Shown here: piece by piece, positions 9,286 to 17,980 of the stretch
How the letters are laid out: every line of letters starts with the position of its first letter
Numbering within the stretch: the stretch's first letter is position 1
Source: Bog-473 sp035552395
GTDB lineage: Bacteria > Actinomycetota > Acidimicrobiia > Acidimicrobiales > RAAP-2
Length of the DNA stretch: 64,000 bases
Assembly: GCA_035552395.1 (NCBI GenBank)
Contig: DASZLL010000044.1
Coordinates: 1-64,000 of the forward strand
Direction: 5' to 3'
Notes under the pieces: model-generated
The model's input: the letters and a program-made list of their open reading frames with translations, nothing else
Databases searched by the model: none
Told to the model about the DNA's origin: nothing
Program-made: the position numbers and the translations under genes

Positions 9286-10490
9286 GCACCAGCCGGCTCA
9301 CGCTCGCGCCGAAGAGCTTGTCGCTCGGCGATCTGCTACGCGTCGCCAGCGTCGGCCTGCGCACACGCCGGCTGCGCGCCGCGCTGTCATCGCTCGGCAT
9401 CGCCATCGGTGTGGCGGCCATCGTCGCCGTGCTCGGTCTCTCGTCGTCCTCGCAGGCCAACCTGCTCGCCGAGATCGGCCAGCTCGGCACGAACCTGCTC
9501 GAGGTGACCAACGGCCAGACCGTGTTCGGCTCGACGGCGGAGCTCCCGAAGGAAGCGCCGGCCATGATCGCGCGCATCGGGCCGGTCACCGCAACGCAAT
9601 TCACGGGGACGACGAGCGCGTCGGCCTACCGCAGCCCGTACATCCCGTCGGTCAACTCGAACGGCATCGGCGTGGCCGCCTCGAGCCTGGGACTCCCCAA
9701 GGCCCTCGGCACCGCACTCTTCGCCGGCACCTACCTCAACGCCGCCACCGCGCAGGAGCCGGTGTGCGTGCTGGGCGCGGCGGCCGCGCAGCGTCTCGGC
9801 ATCGACCGGCTCTACCGGGGCGAGCGAATCTGGGTCGATCACCACTGGTTCTACGTGGCCGGCATTCTCAACCCTGCGGTCCTCACCCCCGAGATCGACA
9901 ACGACGTGCTGGTGGGCTTCGGGGCGGCGGAGAAGTATCTCGGCTTCGACGGGCACCCGAGCACGATCTACGTGCGGACGAACCCCGACAAGGTCGACGC
10001 CGTCCACGCCGTGCTGGGTGCGACCGCCAACCCTGCAAACCCGAACAACGTCGACGTCAGCCAGCCGTCCAACGTCCTCGTGGCGCAGGCCGACGCCAAG
10101 AACACCTTCAACGACCTGTTCTTGGGGCTGGGCGCGGTGGCGCTGCTGGTCGGCGCCGTCGGCGTCGCCAACATCATGGTGATCTCGGTGCTCGAGCGGC
10201 GCAGCGAAATTGGCCTGCGTCGTTCGTTGGGTGCGACGAGGGGCCACATCCGCACCCAGTTCCTCTCCGAGGCGATCCTGCTGAGCATCTTGGGTGGGGT
10301 GGTCGGCGTCGCGGCGGGCGCGTTGGCGACGATCGTCTATGCGTCGACCAAGGGCTGGGGGATCGACGTGCCTCCGGTGGCGTGGGTGGGTGGCTTCGGC
10401 GCGGCCCTGGTGATCGGGGCCGTGGCGGGACTGCTGCCGGCGTTGCGAGCGGCGCGGCTCTCCCCCACCGACGCGCTGCGAACGGTCTGA
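9282..10490 (+). CDS. MacB/FtsX-type ABC transporter permease
   Basis: A 402-residue permease. It has one N-terminal TM helix after 'LRTRRLRAALSSLGIAIG', a periplasmic domain of about 230 residues (MacB_PCD), and three C-terminal helices with the FtsX block 'VEGV'-like segment 'LVGAVGVANIMVISVLERRSEIGLRRSLGATR'. It partners the preceding ATPase and adaptor. The substrate is unknown; related systems export peptides, macrolides or lipoproteins. The gene ends the operon: 90 bp follow before the next gene, whose TGGGGGAACG ribosome site and separate function mark a new unit. Confidence 0.93.
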   Translation: MSTSRLTLAPKSLSLGDLLRVASVGLRTRRLRAALSSLGIAIGVAAIVAVLGLSSSSQANLLAEIGQLGTNLLEVTNGQTVFGSTAELPKEAPAMIARIGPVTATQFTGTTSASAYRSPYIPSVNSNGIGVAASSLGLPKALGTALFAGTYLNAATAQEPVCVLGAAAAQRLGIDRLYRGERIWVDHHWFYVAGILNPAVLTPEIDNDVLVGFGAAEKYLGFDGHPSTIYVRTNPDKVDAVHAVLGATANPANPNNVDVSQPSNVLVAQADAKNTFNDLFLGLGAVALLVGAVGVANIMVISVLERRSEIGLRRSLGATRGHIRTQFLSEAILLSILGGVVGVAAGALATIVYASTKGWGIDVPPVAWVGGFGAALVIGAVAGLLPALRAARLSPTDALRTV

Positions 10491-10580
10491 GCGGGCCGGG
10501 CCTGGGTGCGATTTGCCTGGCTCGGCCGCTCCCACGGTAGTTTGAGAACACTCTTTTCGACCCGAGAACTTGGGGGAACG

Positions 10581-10979
10581 ATGGCGAAGCAGATCCCGCT
10601 GGTGGACTACCTGGTGCTGGGGGACGATCCACACCTGGTGGCCAACGAGTGCACCGCCTGCGGGGCCCGCTTCTTCGACCGGCGCAACGCCTGCGCCTCG
10701 TGCGGCAACACCGAGTTCAAGGTGGCCGAGGTCCCCACGACCGGCGAACTGCGGACGTTCACCATCGTGTCCTTTGCCGCGCCGGGGGTCCCGGTGCCCT
10801 TCGTGGCCGGGGTCGTCGACTGTGAGGGCACGAGCGTGCGGGGGAACCTCATCAACGTGACCCCCGACCCCGAACACGTGAGCACGGGAATGAAGGTCCG
10901 CCTGGCCACCCAGGTGATCGGCACGGACGAAGAAGGCACCGAAGCGGTTGGCTTCGGCTTTGAACCACTAGGAGGTTAA
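10581..10979 (+). CDS. OB-fold/zinc-ribbon acyl-CoA-associated protein (DUF35 family)
   Basis: A 132-residue protein. An N-terminal helix is followed by a rubredoxin-like zinc ribbon with two Cys pairs (CTAC at about 24-27 and CASC at about 38-41), then an OB-fold ('GELRTFTIVSFAAPGVPVPFVAGVVDCEG'). DUF35 proteins pair with thiolase-like enzymes, form a complex with them and help channel CoA intermediates. The thiolase gene starts 5 bp downstream, as expected for such a pair. Start ATG is preceded by GGGGGAACG. A longer frame to the left is not protein-like. Confidence 0.9.
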   Translation: MAKQIPLVDYLVLGDDPHLVANECTACGARFFDRRNACASCGNTEFKVAEVPTTGELRTFTIVSFAAPGVPVPFVAGVVDCEGTSVRGNLINVTPDPEHVSTGMKVRLATQVIGTDEEGTEAVGFGFEPLGG

Positions 10980-10984
10980 GCACG

Positions 10985-12196
10985 ATGGCATCCGCTTCGG
11001 AAGAACTGTGGATCCTTGGCATCGACATGACGAAGTTCGGCAAGCACCCGGACCAGGACATCGTGGACTTGGCGTCCGAGGCCGTCCAGGGCGCGCTCAC
11101 CGACGCCGGCGTGACGATGAAGGACATCGGCATCATCGGGGCGGGCAACCTCATGATGGCGATGGCGCCGACCGGCCAGATGGTGCAGAAGCAGCTGGGC
11201 CAGACCGGCATCCCCGTCTACAACGTGTCGAACGCGTGCGCCACCGGGGCCACCGCCCTGCGGGTGGCCGCCATGGCCGTGAAGGCCGGCGAGACCGACA
11301 TGGGCCTCGCCTTCGGCGTCGAGAAGCTGTCGGGCGCCGGCCTGCTGGCGGGCGGCAGCCGCTCGGCCGACTCCAACACGTGGACCCCGCACGGCCGCTA
11401 CGGCGCGGTGGCAGGGGTGGACGGGCGGATCGGCACCGAGACCATGCCGGGCGTCTTCGCGCAGATCGGTATGGAGTACGGCCACAAATATGGCGGCACG
11501 AGCTTCGAGCTCTTCGCCAAGATCAGCGAGAAGAACCACTCGCACTCGACGCTCAACCCGAAGGCGGCGTACACCAAGAAGATGACGCTCGACGAGATCA
11601 TGAACGACGTCATGATCGCCTACCCGAACACGCGGCCGATGTGCTCGGCCAACTGTGACGGCGCCGCCGCGGCCGTGGTGGTGTCGGGCGCCAAGCTCAA
11701 GACGCTGTCGCTCGAGCAGCAGAAGCGTGCGGTCAAGATCTCGGCCTCGATCCTCACGACCGACCCGTTCGAAGAGGCGTGCCAGATCCTGCCCAACGTC
11801 AACACGTTGACCCGGAACGCGGCGACCCAGGCGTACGAGCAGGCCGGCGTCGGCCCCCAGGACCTCAACCTGGTCGAGCTGCACGACTGCTTCGCCACCG
11901 CGGAATTGGTGCACTACGACAACCTGATGCTCTGCGAGGAGGGCGGCGCAGCCGACTTCTTCAACTCGGGCGCCACCTGGCGCGACGGGAAGACCCCGGT
12001 GAACGTGTCGGGCGGCCTCGAGTCCAAGGGCCACCCGATCGCGGCCACCGGCATCGCCAACATCTGGGAGGTGGCAACCCACCTCCGCGGCGAGGCGGGC
12101 GACCGCCAGATCGCGGGCGCCAAGGTGGGCCTGGCCCACGTCATCGGCCTCGGCTCCGCCTGCGGCGTGCACATCTTGGAGAAGTCGGCGGCCTGA
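10985..12196 (+). CDS. Thiolase-superfamily acyltransferase (SCP2/acetyl-CoA acetyltransferase-like)
   Basis: A 403-residue thiolase-fold enzyme. The nucleophile Cys85 lies in 'NVSNACATGATAL'; the His positions are in 'ELHDCFATAEL' and 'ESKGHPIAATG'; the C-terminal block reads 'GLGSACGVHIL' instead of the classical C-x-G. These features fit the SCP2-type thiolases that, with a DUF35 partner, act in retro-aldol or thiolytic cleavage of sterol or branched acyl-CoAs; the exact substrate cannot be read. The ribosome site AGGAGGTTAAGC lies inside the end of the upstream OB-fold gene. High confidence in fold, low in substrate. Confidence 0.9.
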   Translation: MASASEELWILGIDMTKFGKHPDQDIVDLASEAVQGALTDAGVTMKDIGIIGAGNLMMAMAPTGQMVQKQLGQTGIPVYNVSNACATGATALRVAAMAVKAGETDMGLAFGVEKLSGAGLLAGGSRSADSNTWTPHGRYGAVAGVDGRIGTETMPGVFAQIGMEYGHKYGGTSFELFAKISEKNHSHSTLNPKAAYTKKMTLDEIMNDVMIAYPNTRPMCSANCDGAAAAVVVSGAKLKTLSLEQQKRAVKISASILTTDPFEEACQILPNVNTLTRNAATQAYEQAGVGPQDLNLVELHDCFATAELVHYDNLMLCEEGGAADFFNSGATWRDGKTPVNVSGGLESKGHPIAATGIANIWEVATHLRGEAGDRQIAGAKVGLAHVIGLGSACGVHILEKSAA

Positions 12197-12218
12197 ACCG
12201 TCGCCGCTCCGGTCGGCC

Positions 12219-12965
12219 GTGGCGACCTCGCCCGTCTACGACACGATCGGGCGGAACTACACGGCCCACCGGCGCGCCGACCCCCGCTGGGAGGCGGTGG
12301 TCACCGAGCAGATCGGCGACGCCCGGCGCATCGTCAACGTGGGCGCGGGCACCGGGTCCTACGAGCCGGTGGGCCGCGACCTGGTGGCCGTGGAGCCGTC
12401 CACCGTCATGCTCGGCCAGCGCGCCGTTGGCGCAGCTCCCGCCCTGCGTGCCCGCGCGTCCGCGCTCCCGGTGCAGACCGGCTGGGCGGAGCTGGCGATG
12501 GCGATCCTCACCGTGCACCACTGGGACGACTGGGCCCGTGGTCTCGACGAGCTCTGTCGGGTGGCGCCCCGCCGGATCGTGTTCGGCATCGACTTCGAGT
12601 TGCACGCCACCTTCTGGCTGCTCCGGGAGTACCTCCCCGAGGTGCGCGACCACACGCTGCGGTGTGCCCCGGCGGCCGACGTGATCGCGGAGGCCATCGG
12701 CGCAACGACGTCGATCGTGCTGCCGGTACCTCGCGACCTCGAGGACGGTGTCATGGGCGCCCACTGGTGCCGGCCCGAGTCGTACCTCGATCCCACGGTC
12801 CGGGCCAACGCCTCGGGGATCGCGCTCTCGGACCCGGCGACGACCGCGGCGGGGATCTCACGCCTCGAGGCCGACCTGGCCAGCGGCGCGTGGCACGAGC
12901 GCCACGCCGACCTGGCGGCGTGCAAGACGATCGACCTCGGGTACCGGCTGCTCGTCTCCGGCTGA
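12219..12965 (+). CDS. Class I SAM-dependent methyltransferase
   Basis: A 248-residue protein with a short but recognisable SAM-binding fold. It has 'YDTIGRNYTAHRRADPR' at the N terminus, motif I 'IVNVGAGTGSY' (about 38-48), an acidic residue ending strand 2 in 'LVAVEPS', and the post-motif 'ELAMAILTVHHWDDWARGLDELCRV', the typical ubiE-like 'hhHW' segment. The start is a GTG 22 bp after the thiolase stop. The methyl acceptor is unknown. It is followed 4 bp later by an acetyltransferase gene, so the two may be cotranscribed. Confidence 0.85.
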   Translation: MATSPVYDTIGRNYTAHRRADPRWEAVVTEQIGDARRIVNVGAGTGSYEPVGRDLVAVEPSTVMLGQRAVGAAPALRARASALPVQTGWAELAMAILTVHHWDDWARGLDELCRVAPRRIVFGIDFELHATFWLLREYLPEVRDHTLRCAPAADVIAEAIGATTSIVLPVPRDLEDGVMGAHWCRPESYLDPTVRANASGIALSDPATTAAGISRLEADLASGAWHERHADLAACKTIDLGYRLLVSG

Positions 12966-12969
12966 TCCG

Positions 12970-13500
12970 ATGGTGACGCTGCGGCCGATGCAACTCGACG
13001 ACCTGGGTCTGGTCCGGCACTGGCTGGCCGAGCCCCACGTCGCCCGCTGGTTCCTGGCGGGGTCGTCGCTCGAACGTGAGCTCGAGGACATCCGCCTGAG
13101 CGTCACCGGGGCCCAGCCCGTGCACCTCCTCGTTGCGCTCGACGACGACCGGCCGATCGGGTGGTGCCAGTGGTATGTGTGCGAGGACAACCTCGAGTGG
13201 TCGGCCGAGATCGGCGCCGCACCCGGCGACGTGGGCGTCGACTACGCCATCGGCGAGCCAACCTCCGTCGGACGCGGGCTCGGGACCGATCTGATCGCAG
13301 CGCTCGTCGCGTTCGTGCGGGCCGAGCGCTCAGAGGACTGCGTCGTCATGGCAGACCCCGAGGCGCACAACGTCGCGTCGAGGCGGGTACTCGAGAAGAA
13401 CGGGTTCGAGCTCGTCGCGGAGAAGGCGATGGCGTGCGAACCCACCGACGACCCGATGGCGATCTATCGGTTGGCGGCGGCGAGCGACTCGGCCGGCTAA
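12970..13500 (+). CDS. GNAT acetyltransferase resembling AAC(6') aminoglycoside acetyltransferases
   Basis: A 176-residue GNAT protein. The layout follows AAC(6')-Ib-type enzymes: 'RPMQLDDLGLVRHWLAEPHVARWF' at the start, 'PIGWCQWYVCED' in strand 4, 'GVDYAIGEPTSVGRGLGTDLIAALV' for the acetyl-CoA pyrophosphate loop (G-R-G-L-G-T), and 'DPEAHNVASRRVLEKNGFELV' for the C-terminal half. AAC(6') enzymes transfer acetyl to the 6'-amine of aminoglycosides; chromosomal relatives may act on other amines. ATG is chosen over a longer frame that overlaps the methyltransferase. Resistance activity is inferred from pattern only. Confidence 0.82.
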   Translation: MVTLRPMQLDDLGLVRHWLAEPHVARWFLAGSSLERELEDIRLSVTGAQPVHLLVALDDDRPIGWCQWYVCEDNLEWSAEIGAAPGDVGVDYAIGEPTSVGRGLGTDLIAALVAFVRAERSEDCVVMADPEAHNVASRRVLEKNGFELVAEKAMACEPTDDPMAIYRLAAASDSAG

Positions 13501-13652
13501 GACGCGCGCCGCGGCAATACCGACTCCAGCAACCCGGTCGCAACAGGGCCATACGGACTAGCCCGTTTCGGCTACGTGCGCGCCACACACGTTTGCGCTG
13601 GCGTCCTTCGGGAACAGCCCTTGGTTACAGGAAAAGGTTCAGGAATCGGCGG

Positions 13653-13680
13653 CCTACCTCTTCAAGCACGATGAGGTAGG
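13653..13680 (+). other. Stem-loop in the leader of the Ig-repeat surface protein gene
   Basis: CCTACCTC and GAGGTAGG form a perfect 8-bp stem around a 12-nt loop, 63 nt before the ATG of the surface protein. No U-run follows, so it does not look like an intrinsic terminator. It may be a leader structure affecting translation or stability, or part of an unrecognised RNA element. The rest of the 243-bp gap shows no gene. Confidence 0.4.
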
Positions 13681-13743
13681 GAGGGTGAACGGACGAAACC
13701 TGGCGGAAGTCGTCGAGCACTTTCACCCTTAAGGAGGTACGGA

Positions 13744-15414
13744 ATGCGCGGAGTTTCGGGACATCATCGGTTCTCTGCAGCTGCGGTGATGCTCGCAGCC
13801 GCCATCGGGACGACAACAGCGGCGTTCGTGATCGTCCCGACATCTCCAGCATTGGCGACGTCGGCGCCTGCTGCCGCCGACGGGCTCGACGCGACGGCAG
13901 GTGCTTCCAACGCGACTGACAGCACCGGCATCACCGACACCACCGGAGCGACCGGCAACACCGGCACAAGTGGCGTCACTGCTCCACGCGCGACCTCGAC
14001 GACGACCGCGCCGGCGGCGCCGTCAGGCGGACCTGGCGACGCCACGGGATCCGCGGCGAAGACGAACACCACGGAACCGTCCGGACCAGTCGGATCGACC
14101 ACCACCCGGGCTTCCAATTCAGCCATCATGAGCGCGTCGACCGCCTCGGGCGCGGGTGCCACACCGAACGCTGACCCGTCTTCCGTCACCGACGGCACGG
14201 TCACATGGACAGGCAACGGGACCACGAACGGGCTATGCAACGGTACGGAGACCGATCTTGGTCCGATCCCCAACGGCGAGCAGGCGTGGCTGTTCATCTT
14301 GACGTCGCCAGGGTCAGATCCCTTTGAACTGACGACCAACTTGGGCGATGCGACCGGGACTCCGCAGGGAAACGGGTCGATCCACTTCGTCCTCTTTACG
14401 CCCCTGGACGCCATCTTGACCTCCGCTTCAGCGGTGACGGGGACGGGGACCTCGATCCTCACGGTCTCTGGTTGCCAGCTCGGCGCTCCCCTCATCTCCA
14501 CGACCACCTCGACCACCGTGGACGACGCCTCGACCGGCGCGCCCTGGAGCGGCGACGAGGCCGTCGGCGCGACCGCCTACGACACCGCCATAGTGTCGCC
14601 CACCACGGTCGGGGCCGCACCCTTGTCGGGCACCGTCACCTACAAGTTGTTCAGCAACGGATCGTGCGACGGCCCCGGTGCGGCGCAGACGGTCACGCTC
14701 AATGCGGACGGGACCGTGCCGCACTCGCCAACGACCCTGCCGCTGGCGGCTGGGAATTACTCGTATGACGCCGTCTACAACGGAGACTCCAATTACGCGG
14801 CCTCGCTCGTGGGCTCCTGTGAGCCCTTCAATGTCGCTCAGACCACACCGACGATCACGACGGTGGTGTTCGATGCAGCGACGAACGCGCCGTGGGCGGG
14901 GACCGAGGTGGCAGGCTCGACCGCTTACGACACCTCGACCCTGAGCGGGACGGCCACCGGCCTCGACCCGACTGGCACCGTCACCTATACCTTCTTCCCC
15001 AACGGGACGTGCGCGGCACCCGGCACGGCTGAGACAGTGACAATTGCCGGCGGTGTGGTGCCAAACTCGCCCACCACGTTGACCTTGCCGGCTGGCCATT
15101 ACTCCTATGACGCCGTGTATAGCGGCGACGACAATTACAGCCCGTCGGCGGTAGGCGCATGCGAGCCTTTCTCCGTCGTAGTGAGCACCAGCTCATCGAC
15201 CACAACCGGCCCAGGCGCCACGGCGACACCTACGGCCGCGGCCCCAGCGGCCTCCCCCGTGACGCCTGCTACCGCGGCTCCCGCTGCGGCCTCGTCAGCC
15301 GGGCTTGCTTTCACGGGTGCGGATCTTTCGACGCTGTTCGCCGCGGGACTCCTCTTGATCGCAACGGGCTCCGCCCTCGCGTTGGGGTCGCGCCGGCGCC
15401 GGCGGCAGGCCTAG
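13744..15414 (+). CDS. Secreted wall-anchored protein with two Ig-like repeats and LAxTG-type sorting signal
   Basis: A 556-residue surface protein with a strong ribosome site (AAGGAGGTACGG). It begins with a signal peptide (cleavage near 'ALATSAPAA'), then a Thr/Ser/Ala/Gly-rich linker of about 120 residues, a beta-rich domain (about 155-250), and two tandem Ig-like repeats of about 105 residues (about 257-365 and 370-478), each with 'APWxGxE...ATAYDT', 'GTVTY.F.NG.C' and 'YSYDAVYxGDxNY'. The C terminus has the sorting pattern: LAFTG, a hydrophobic helix, and RRRRRQA. LAxTG is the motif of class E sortases. No sortase gene is in the window. The role is probably adhesion or wall structure. 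Confidence 0.87.
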   Translation: MRGVSGHHRFSAAAVMLAAAIGTTTAAFVIVPTSPALATSAPAAADGLDATAGASNATDSTGITDTTGATGNTGTSGVTAPRATSTTTAPAAPSGGPGDATGSAAKTNTTEPSGPVGSTTTRASNSAIMSASTASGAGATPNADPSSVTDGTVTWTGNGTTNGLCNGTETDLGPIPNGEQAWLFILTSPGSDPFELTTNLGDATGTPQGNGSIHFVLFTPLDAILTSASAVTGTGTSILTVSGCQLGAPLISTTTSTTVDDASTGAPWSGDEAVGATAYDTAIVSPTTVGAAPLSGTVTYKLFSNGSCDGPGAAQTVTLNADGTVPHSPTTLPLAAGNYSYDAVYNGDSNYAASLVGSCEPFNVAQTTPTITTVVFDAATNAPWAGTEVAGSTAYDTSTLSGTATGLDPTGTVTYTFFPNGTCAAPGTAETVTIAGGVVPNSPTTLTLPAGHYSYDAVYSGDDNYSPSAVGACEPFSVVVSTSSSTTTGPGATATPTAAAPAASPVTPATAAPAAASSAGLAFTGADLSTLFAAGLLLIATGSALALGSRRRRRQA

Positions 15415-15450
15415 CTACTCGGGCCCTCACGGACGCTCGATACGACCTCG

Positions 15451-16830
15451 TCAGACCGCGCGGGCGGCCAGCGGCACCGGCCGGGCCAGGCTCCAGCCGA
15501 AGGTGTCCTCGATCTCGGCCAGCGCCAGCGGCGTGGCCAGGTCGGTAACGGTCGGCCCGACGCGGTCGGCCACCGCCTGCAATAGGTCGCCGTCGAAGCC
15601 CCACAGGTCGATGGCGTTGGTGCCCAGCATGCGGCGCACCTCGTCCTCGGGCAGCCCGCCGAAGATGTAGCGCAGGGTCTCGCGGTGGACTGGTGCGGCG
15701 CCCTCGAGATGCGGATAGTCCGCTCCCCACATCAGCTTGTCCAGCCCGATCTCGTGACGCATCTCGGCTTCGTAGCGCTTCATCAGCGAGCCGCCGAGCC
15801 ACACGTGCTGCTCGAAATAGTCGCGCGGGCGCATCTTGAGGTACGAGCGCACCGGCGCGCCGCCGTGCGTGTCGAAGAAGGACTCCATGTCGCGGATGAG
15901 CGAGGGCAGCCACTGCACGCCGTTCTCCGTGACCACGACCTTCAGGTTCGGGTGGCGGTCGAACACGCCGCCGAAGATCATGAACCAGAGCGGCCGCCGG
16001 GTGAAGACGAACACCTCGAAGAGGCCGAGCATGCCGCCGTGGGCCTCGTCGTAAAGGAACTTGGTGTCGGTCGCCGACCCGGACGCCCCAGTGTGCAGGG
16101 TGACCACCATCTGGTGCTCCTCACACGCGCTCCAGAACGGGTCGTAGTACTCGTCGGCGTAGCCGGGCAGTCGCGACGTCACCGACATCGCCGGCAGCAT
16201 CACGCCACCGGTGATCCCGTGCCGGCGCGCCCAGGCCACCTCTTCGACAGCGCGGTCCATGTCGTGGAAGTCGATCGGCATGCACCCGGCACGGCGCCCC
16301 GGCGCCGCCGCGCAGAAGTCGGCCAGCCAGCGGATGTAGGCGTGGAGCGCCGGCCAGACCGGCTCGAGGGCCTTGTCGGTCACCGCCCCGAGATACATCG
16401 CCGGCGAGAGCCCCCCCGCCAGGATCGGGCCGGGCAAAGTCACCTCGGCGTGGATGCCCTGGTCCTCGAGCACCTGGAGGCGCCGGCCGTCGCCATCACC
16501 CGCCACCACCCAGTCGGCGCCGTAGTGCGCCAACCAGCCCGCGGCGGCGTCGGTGTCGACACCCATGCCGGCCAGCCGCCGGGTCGCAGTCGCGCGGACG
16601 GGGTCCGCCTCGTCGATCTCGCCGGGGTCGACCCCACCGAACATGGAGATGGCCGTCGCCGACATGTCTCCGAAGACGGCCACCGCGTCGCGCTCGCCCG
16701 GATCGACGTACGACAGGAACTGGTCGAGGCTGTCGGGCGACGCGTGGGTGTCGGACGAGACGACCACGTAGTTGCGCCCCCGCATCGATTTCGCCGCCGA
16801 GCCCGCCGCCCCGGCCGTGCCGTCAGGCAT
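15451..16830 (-). CDS. Amidohydrolase-2 family metal-dependent hydrolase
   Basis: A 459-residue TIM-barrel hydrolase. Metal-site elements are visible: 'VVSSDTHAS' at the first strand, 'MVVTLHTGASGS' in the middle and 'LMWGADYPHLEGA' near the C terminus, where the final Asp/His pair lies. Members of this family decarboxylate or hydrolyse aromatic or cyclic acids. GAAGGGAGACGG precedes the ATG. It is transcribed divergently from the COG4280 membrane gene with a 111-bp gap; no other catabolic genes adjoin it, so the substrate is open. A longer frame on the opposite strand is a shadow. Confidence 0.88.
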   Translation of the reverse strand: MPDGTAGAAGSAAKSMRGRNYVVVSSDTHASPDSLDQFLSYVDPGERDAVAVFGDMSATAISMFGGVDPGEIDEADPVRATATRRLAGMGVDTDAAAGWLAHYGADWVVAGDGDGRRLQVLEDQGIHAEVTLPGPILAGGLSPAMYLGAVTDKALEPVWPALHAYIRWLADFCAAAPGRRAGCMPIDFHDMDRAVEEVAWARRHGITGGVMLPAMSVTSRLPGYADEYYDPFWSACEEHQMVVTLHTGASGSATDTKFLYDEAHGGMLGLFEVFVFTRRPLWFMIFGGVFDRHPNLKVVVTENGVQWLPSLIRDMESFFDTHGGAPVRSYLKMRPRDYFEQHVWLGGSLMKRYEAEMRHEIGLDKLMWGADYPHLEGAAPVHRETLRYIFGGLPEDEVRRMLGTNAIDLWGFDGDLLQAVADRVGPTVTDLATPLALAEIEDTFGWSLARPVPLAARAV

Positions 16831-16941
16831 GGCAACCGTCTCCCTTCACCAGAGACCCTGGTCAGTGCCTCGCACACTACAGCCGGCCCATTGGGCGCAG
16901 CCGCGGTCGGGGGAACAGTATTTTTGGGCGCCGGTCACCCC

Positions 16942-17730
16942 ATGCACACCTCCTCCACTCTCGTCCTCGTCCTCGCCGTCTTCGGAGCCAGCCTGGTCGA
17001 GATGGTGGAGGCGCTGACCCTGGTCGTGGCCGCCGGCGTCAGCCGGGGCTGGCGCTCCGCCCTCGAGGGGGCGGCCGCCGCCGTCCTGGTGCTGGCCGTG
17101 CTCGTCCTGGCTCTGGGCGTGCCACTCATCCGTTACGTGCCGATCGACGCGCTCCGCGTCATCGTGGGGGCGCTGCTCCTCGTCCTGGGACTCGGCTGGC
17201 TCCGCAAGGCGATCCTGCGCTCGAGCGGCCACAAGGCCCTCCACGACGAGGACAAGATCTACGACGAGACCGTCGCCGAGCTGCGCGCGGACTCGAGCGG
17301 TACGCCCGCTCGTCCGGCCAAGGGCCGGGACCCCGTCGGTTTCGCCGTCGCGTTCAAGGGGGTGTTCCTCGAGGGCACCGAGGTCGTCCTGATCGTGGTC
17401 AGCCTCGGCGCCGCCCAGCACCGCCTGGGCCTGGCCGCGCTGGCCGCGGCGGCCGCCCTCGTGCTGGTCACCACCGTCGGCGTGATCGTCTCGCGCCAAC
17501 TCAGCGAGGTGCCGGAGAACACGATCAAGCTCGTGGTCGGGATCATGCTCAGCAGCTTCGGGGTCTTCTGGGTCGGGGAGGGCGCCGGGGTGCACTGGCC
17601 CGGGTCCGACCTGGCCCTCCCGGTGCTGGTTGGCTTCTTCCTCGTCGTCTACTTCGCGTACACCGCGCTTCTGCGCACGCTGCTCCCCGCGGCGCCGGAT
17701 GCGGTGGCCGAGGAGGCGGCGGCCACATGA
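16942..17730 (+). CDS. COG4280-type integral membrane protein
   Basis: A 262-residue polytopic protein with about six to seven TM helices. The first helix holds the acidic motif 'ASLVEMVEALTLVVAAG', repeated in the second half as 'FKGVFLEGTEVVLIVVSLG'. Such duplicated E-x-x-E/E-G-x-E motifs in helices resemble cation transporters of the GDT1/UPF0016 type and COG4280. A charged cytosolic loop with 'LHDEDKIYDETVAELRA' separates the halves. The frame stays open far upstream, but that part is antisense to the amidohydrolase; the ATG here gives the first helix immediately. It overlaps the next small gene (ATGA). Cation transport is inferred. Confidence 0.8.
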   Translation: MHTSSTLVLVLAVFGASLVEMVEALTLVVAAGVSRGWRSALEGAAAAVLVLAVLVLALGVPLIRYVPIDALRVIVGALLLVLGLGWLRKAILRSSGHKALHDEDKIYDETVAELRADSSGTPARPAKGRDPVGFAVAFKGVFLEGTEVVLIVVSLGAAQHRLGLAALAAAAALVLVTTVGVIVSRQLSEVPENTIKLVVGIMLSSFGVFWVGEGAGVHWPGSDLALPVLVGFFLVVYFAYTALLRTLLPAAPDAVAEEAAAT

Positions 17731-17963
17731 CCGACGCCGCGGTCCGCGCGGTCCGCTGGTTCGGACGGTTCCTGTGGGACTTCGTGATCGGCGACACGCC
17801 CGAGCTGGCACTGGCCACCGGCGTCATCGTGGCCGTCGCGTTCCTGCTCGACGGGAGCGAGTGGGTGGGAGCGACCCTGTTGCCGCTGCTGGCGGCCGGC
17901 TTCCTGCTGGCCAGCACGCTGCGGGGCCGGCGGCGGGCGCCGAGCCGCTCCACGAGTCCCTGA
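17727..17963 (+). CDS. Small membrane protein, partner of the COG4280 protein
   Basis: A 78-residue protein with an amphipathic N terminus ('RAVRWFGRFLWDFVIGDTPE'), two hydrophobic helices (about 27-42 and 49-64) and a basic tail. The ATG overlaps the upstream stop by 4 bp, so translation is coupled and the two proteins probably act together. I do not recognise a named family. Eighteen bases separate its end from the palindrome that marks the next promoter. Confidence 0.72.
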   Translation: MTDAAVRAVRWFGRFLWDFVIGDTPELALATGVIVAVAFLLDGSEWVGATLLPLLAAGFLLASTLRGRRRAPSRSTSP

Positions 17964-17980
17964 CCCTCGACGCGGCGGGA

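Noticed and set aside
15685..16941. Open frame extending the COG4280 gene 1.25 kb upstream
   Set aside because: It is antisense to the amidohydrolase, which has its metal-site motifs intact; the ATG at 16942 starts right at the first TM helix.
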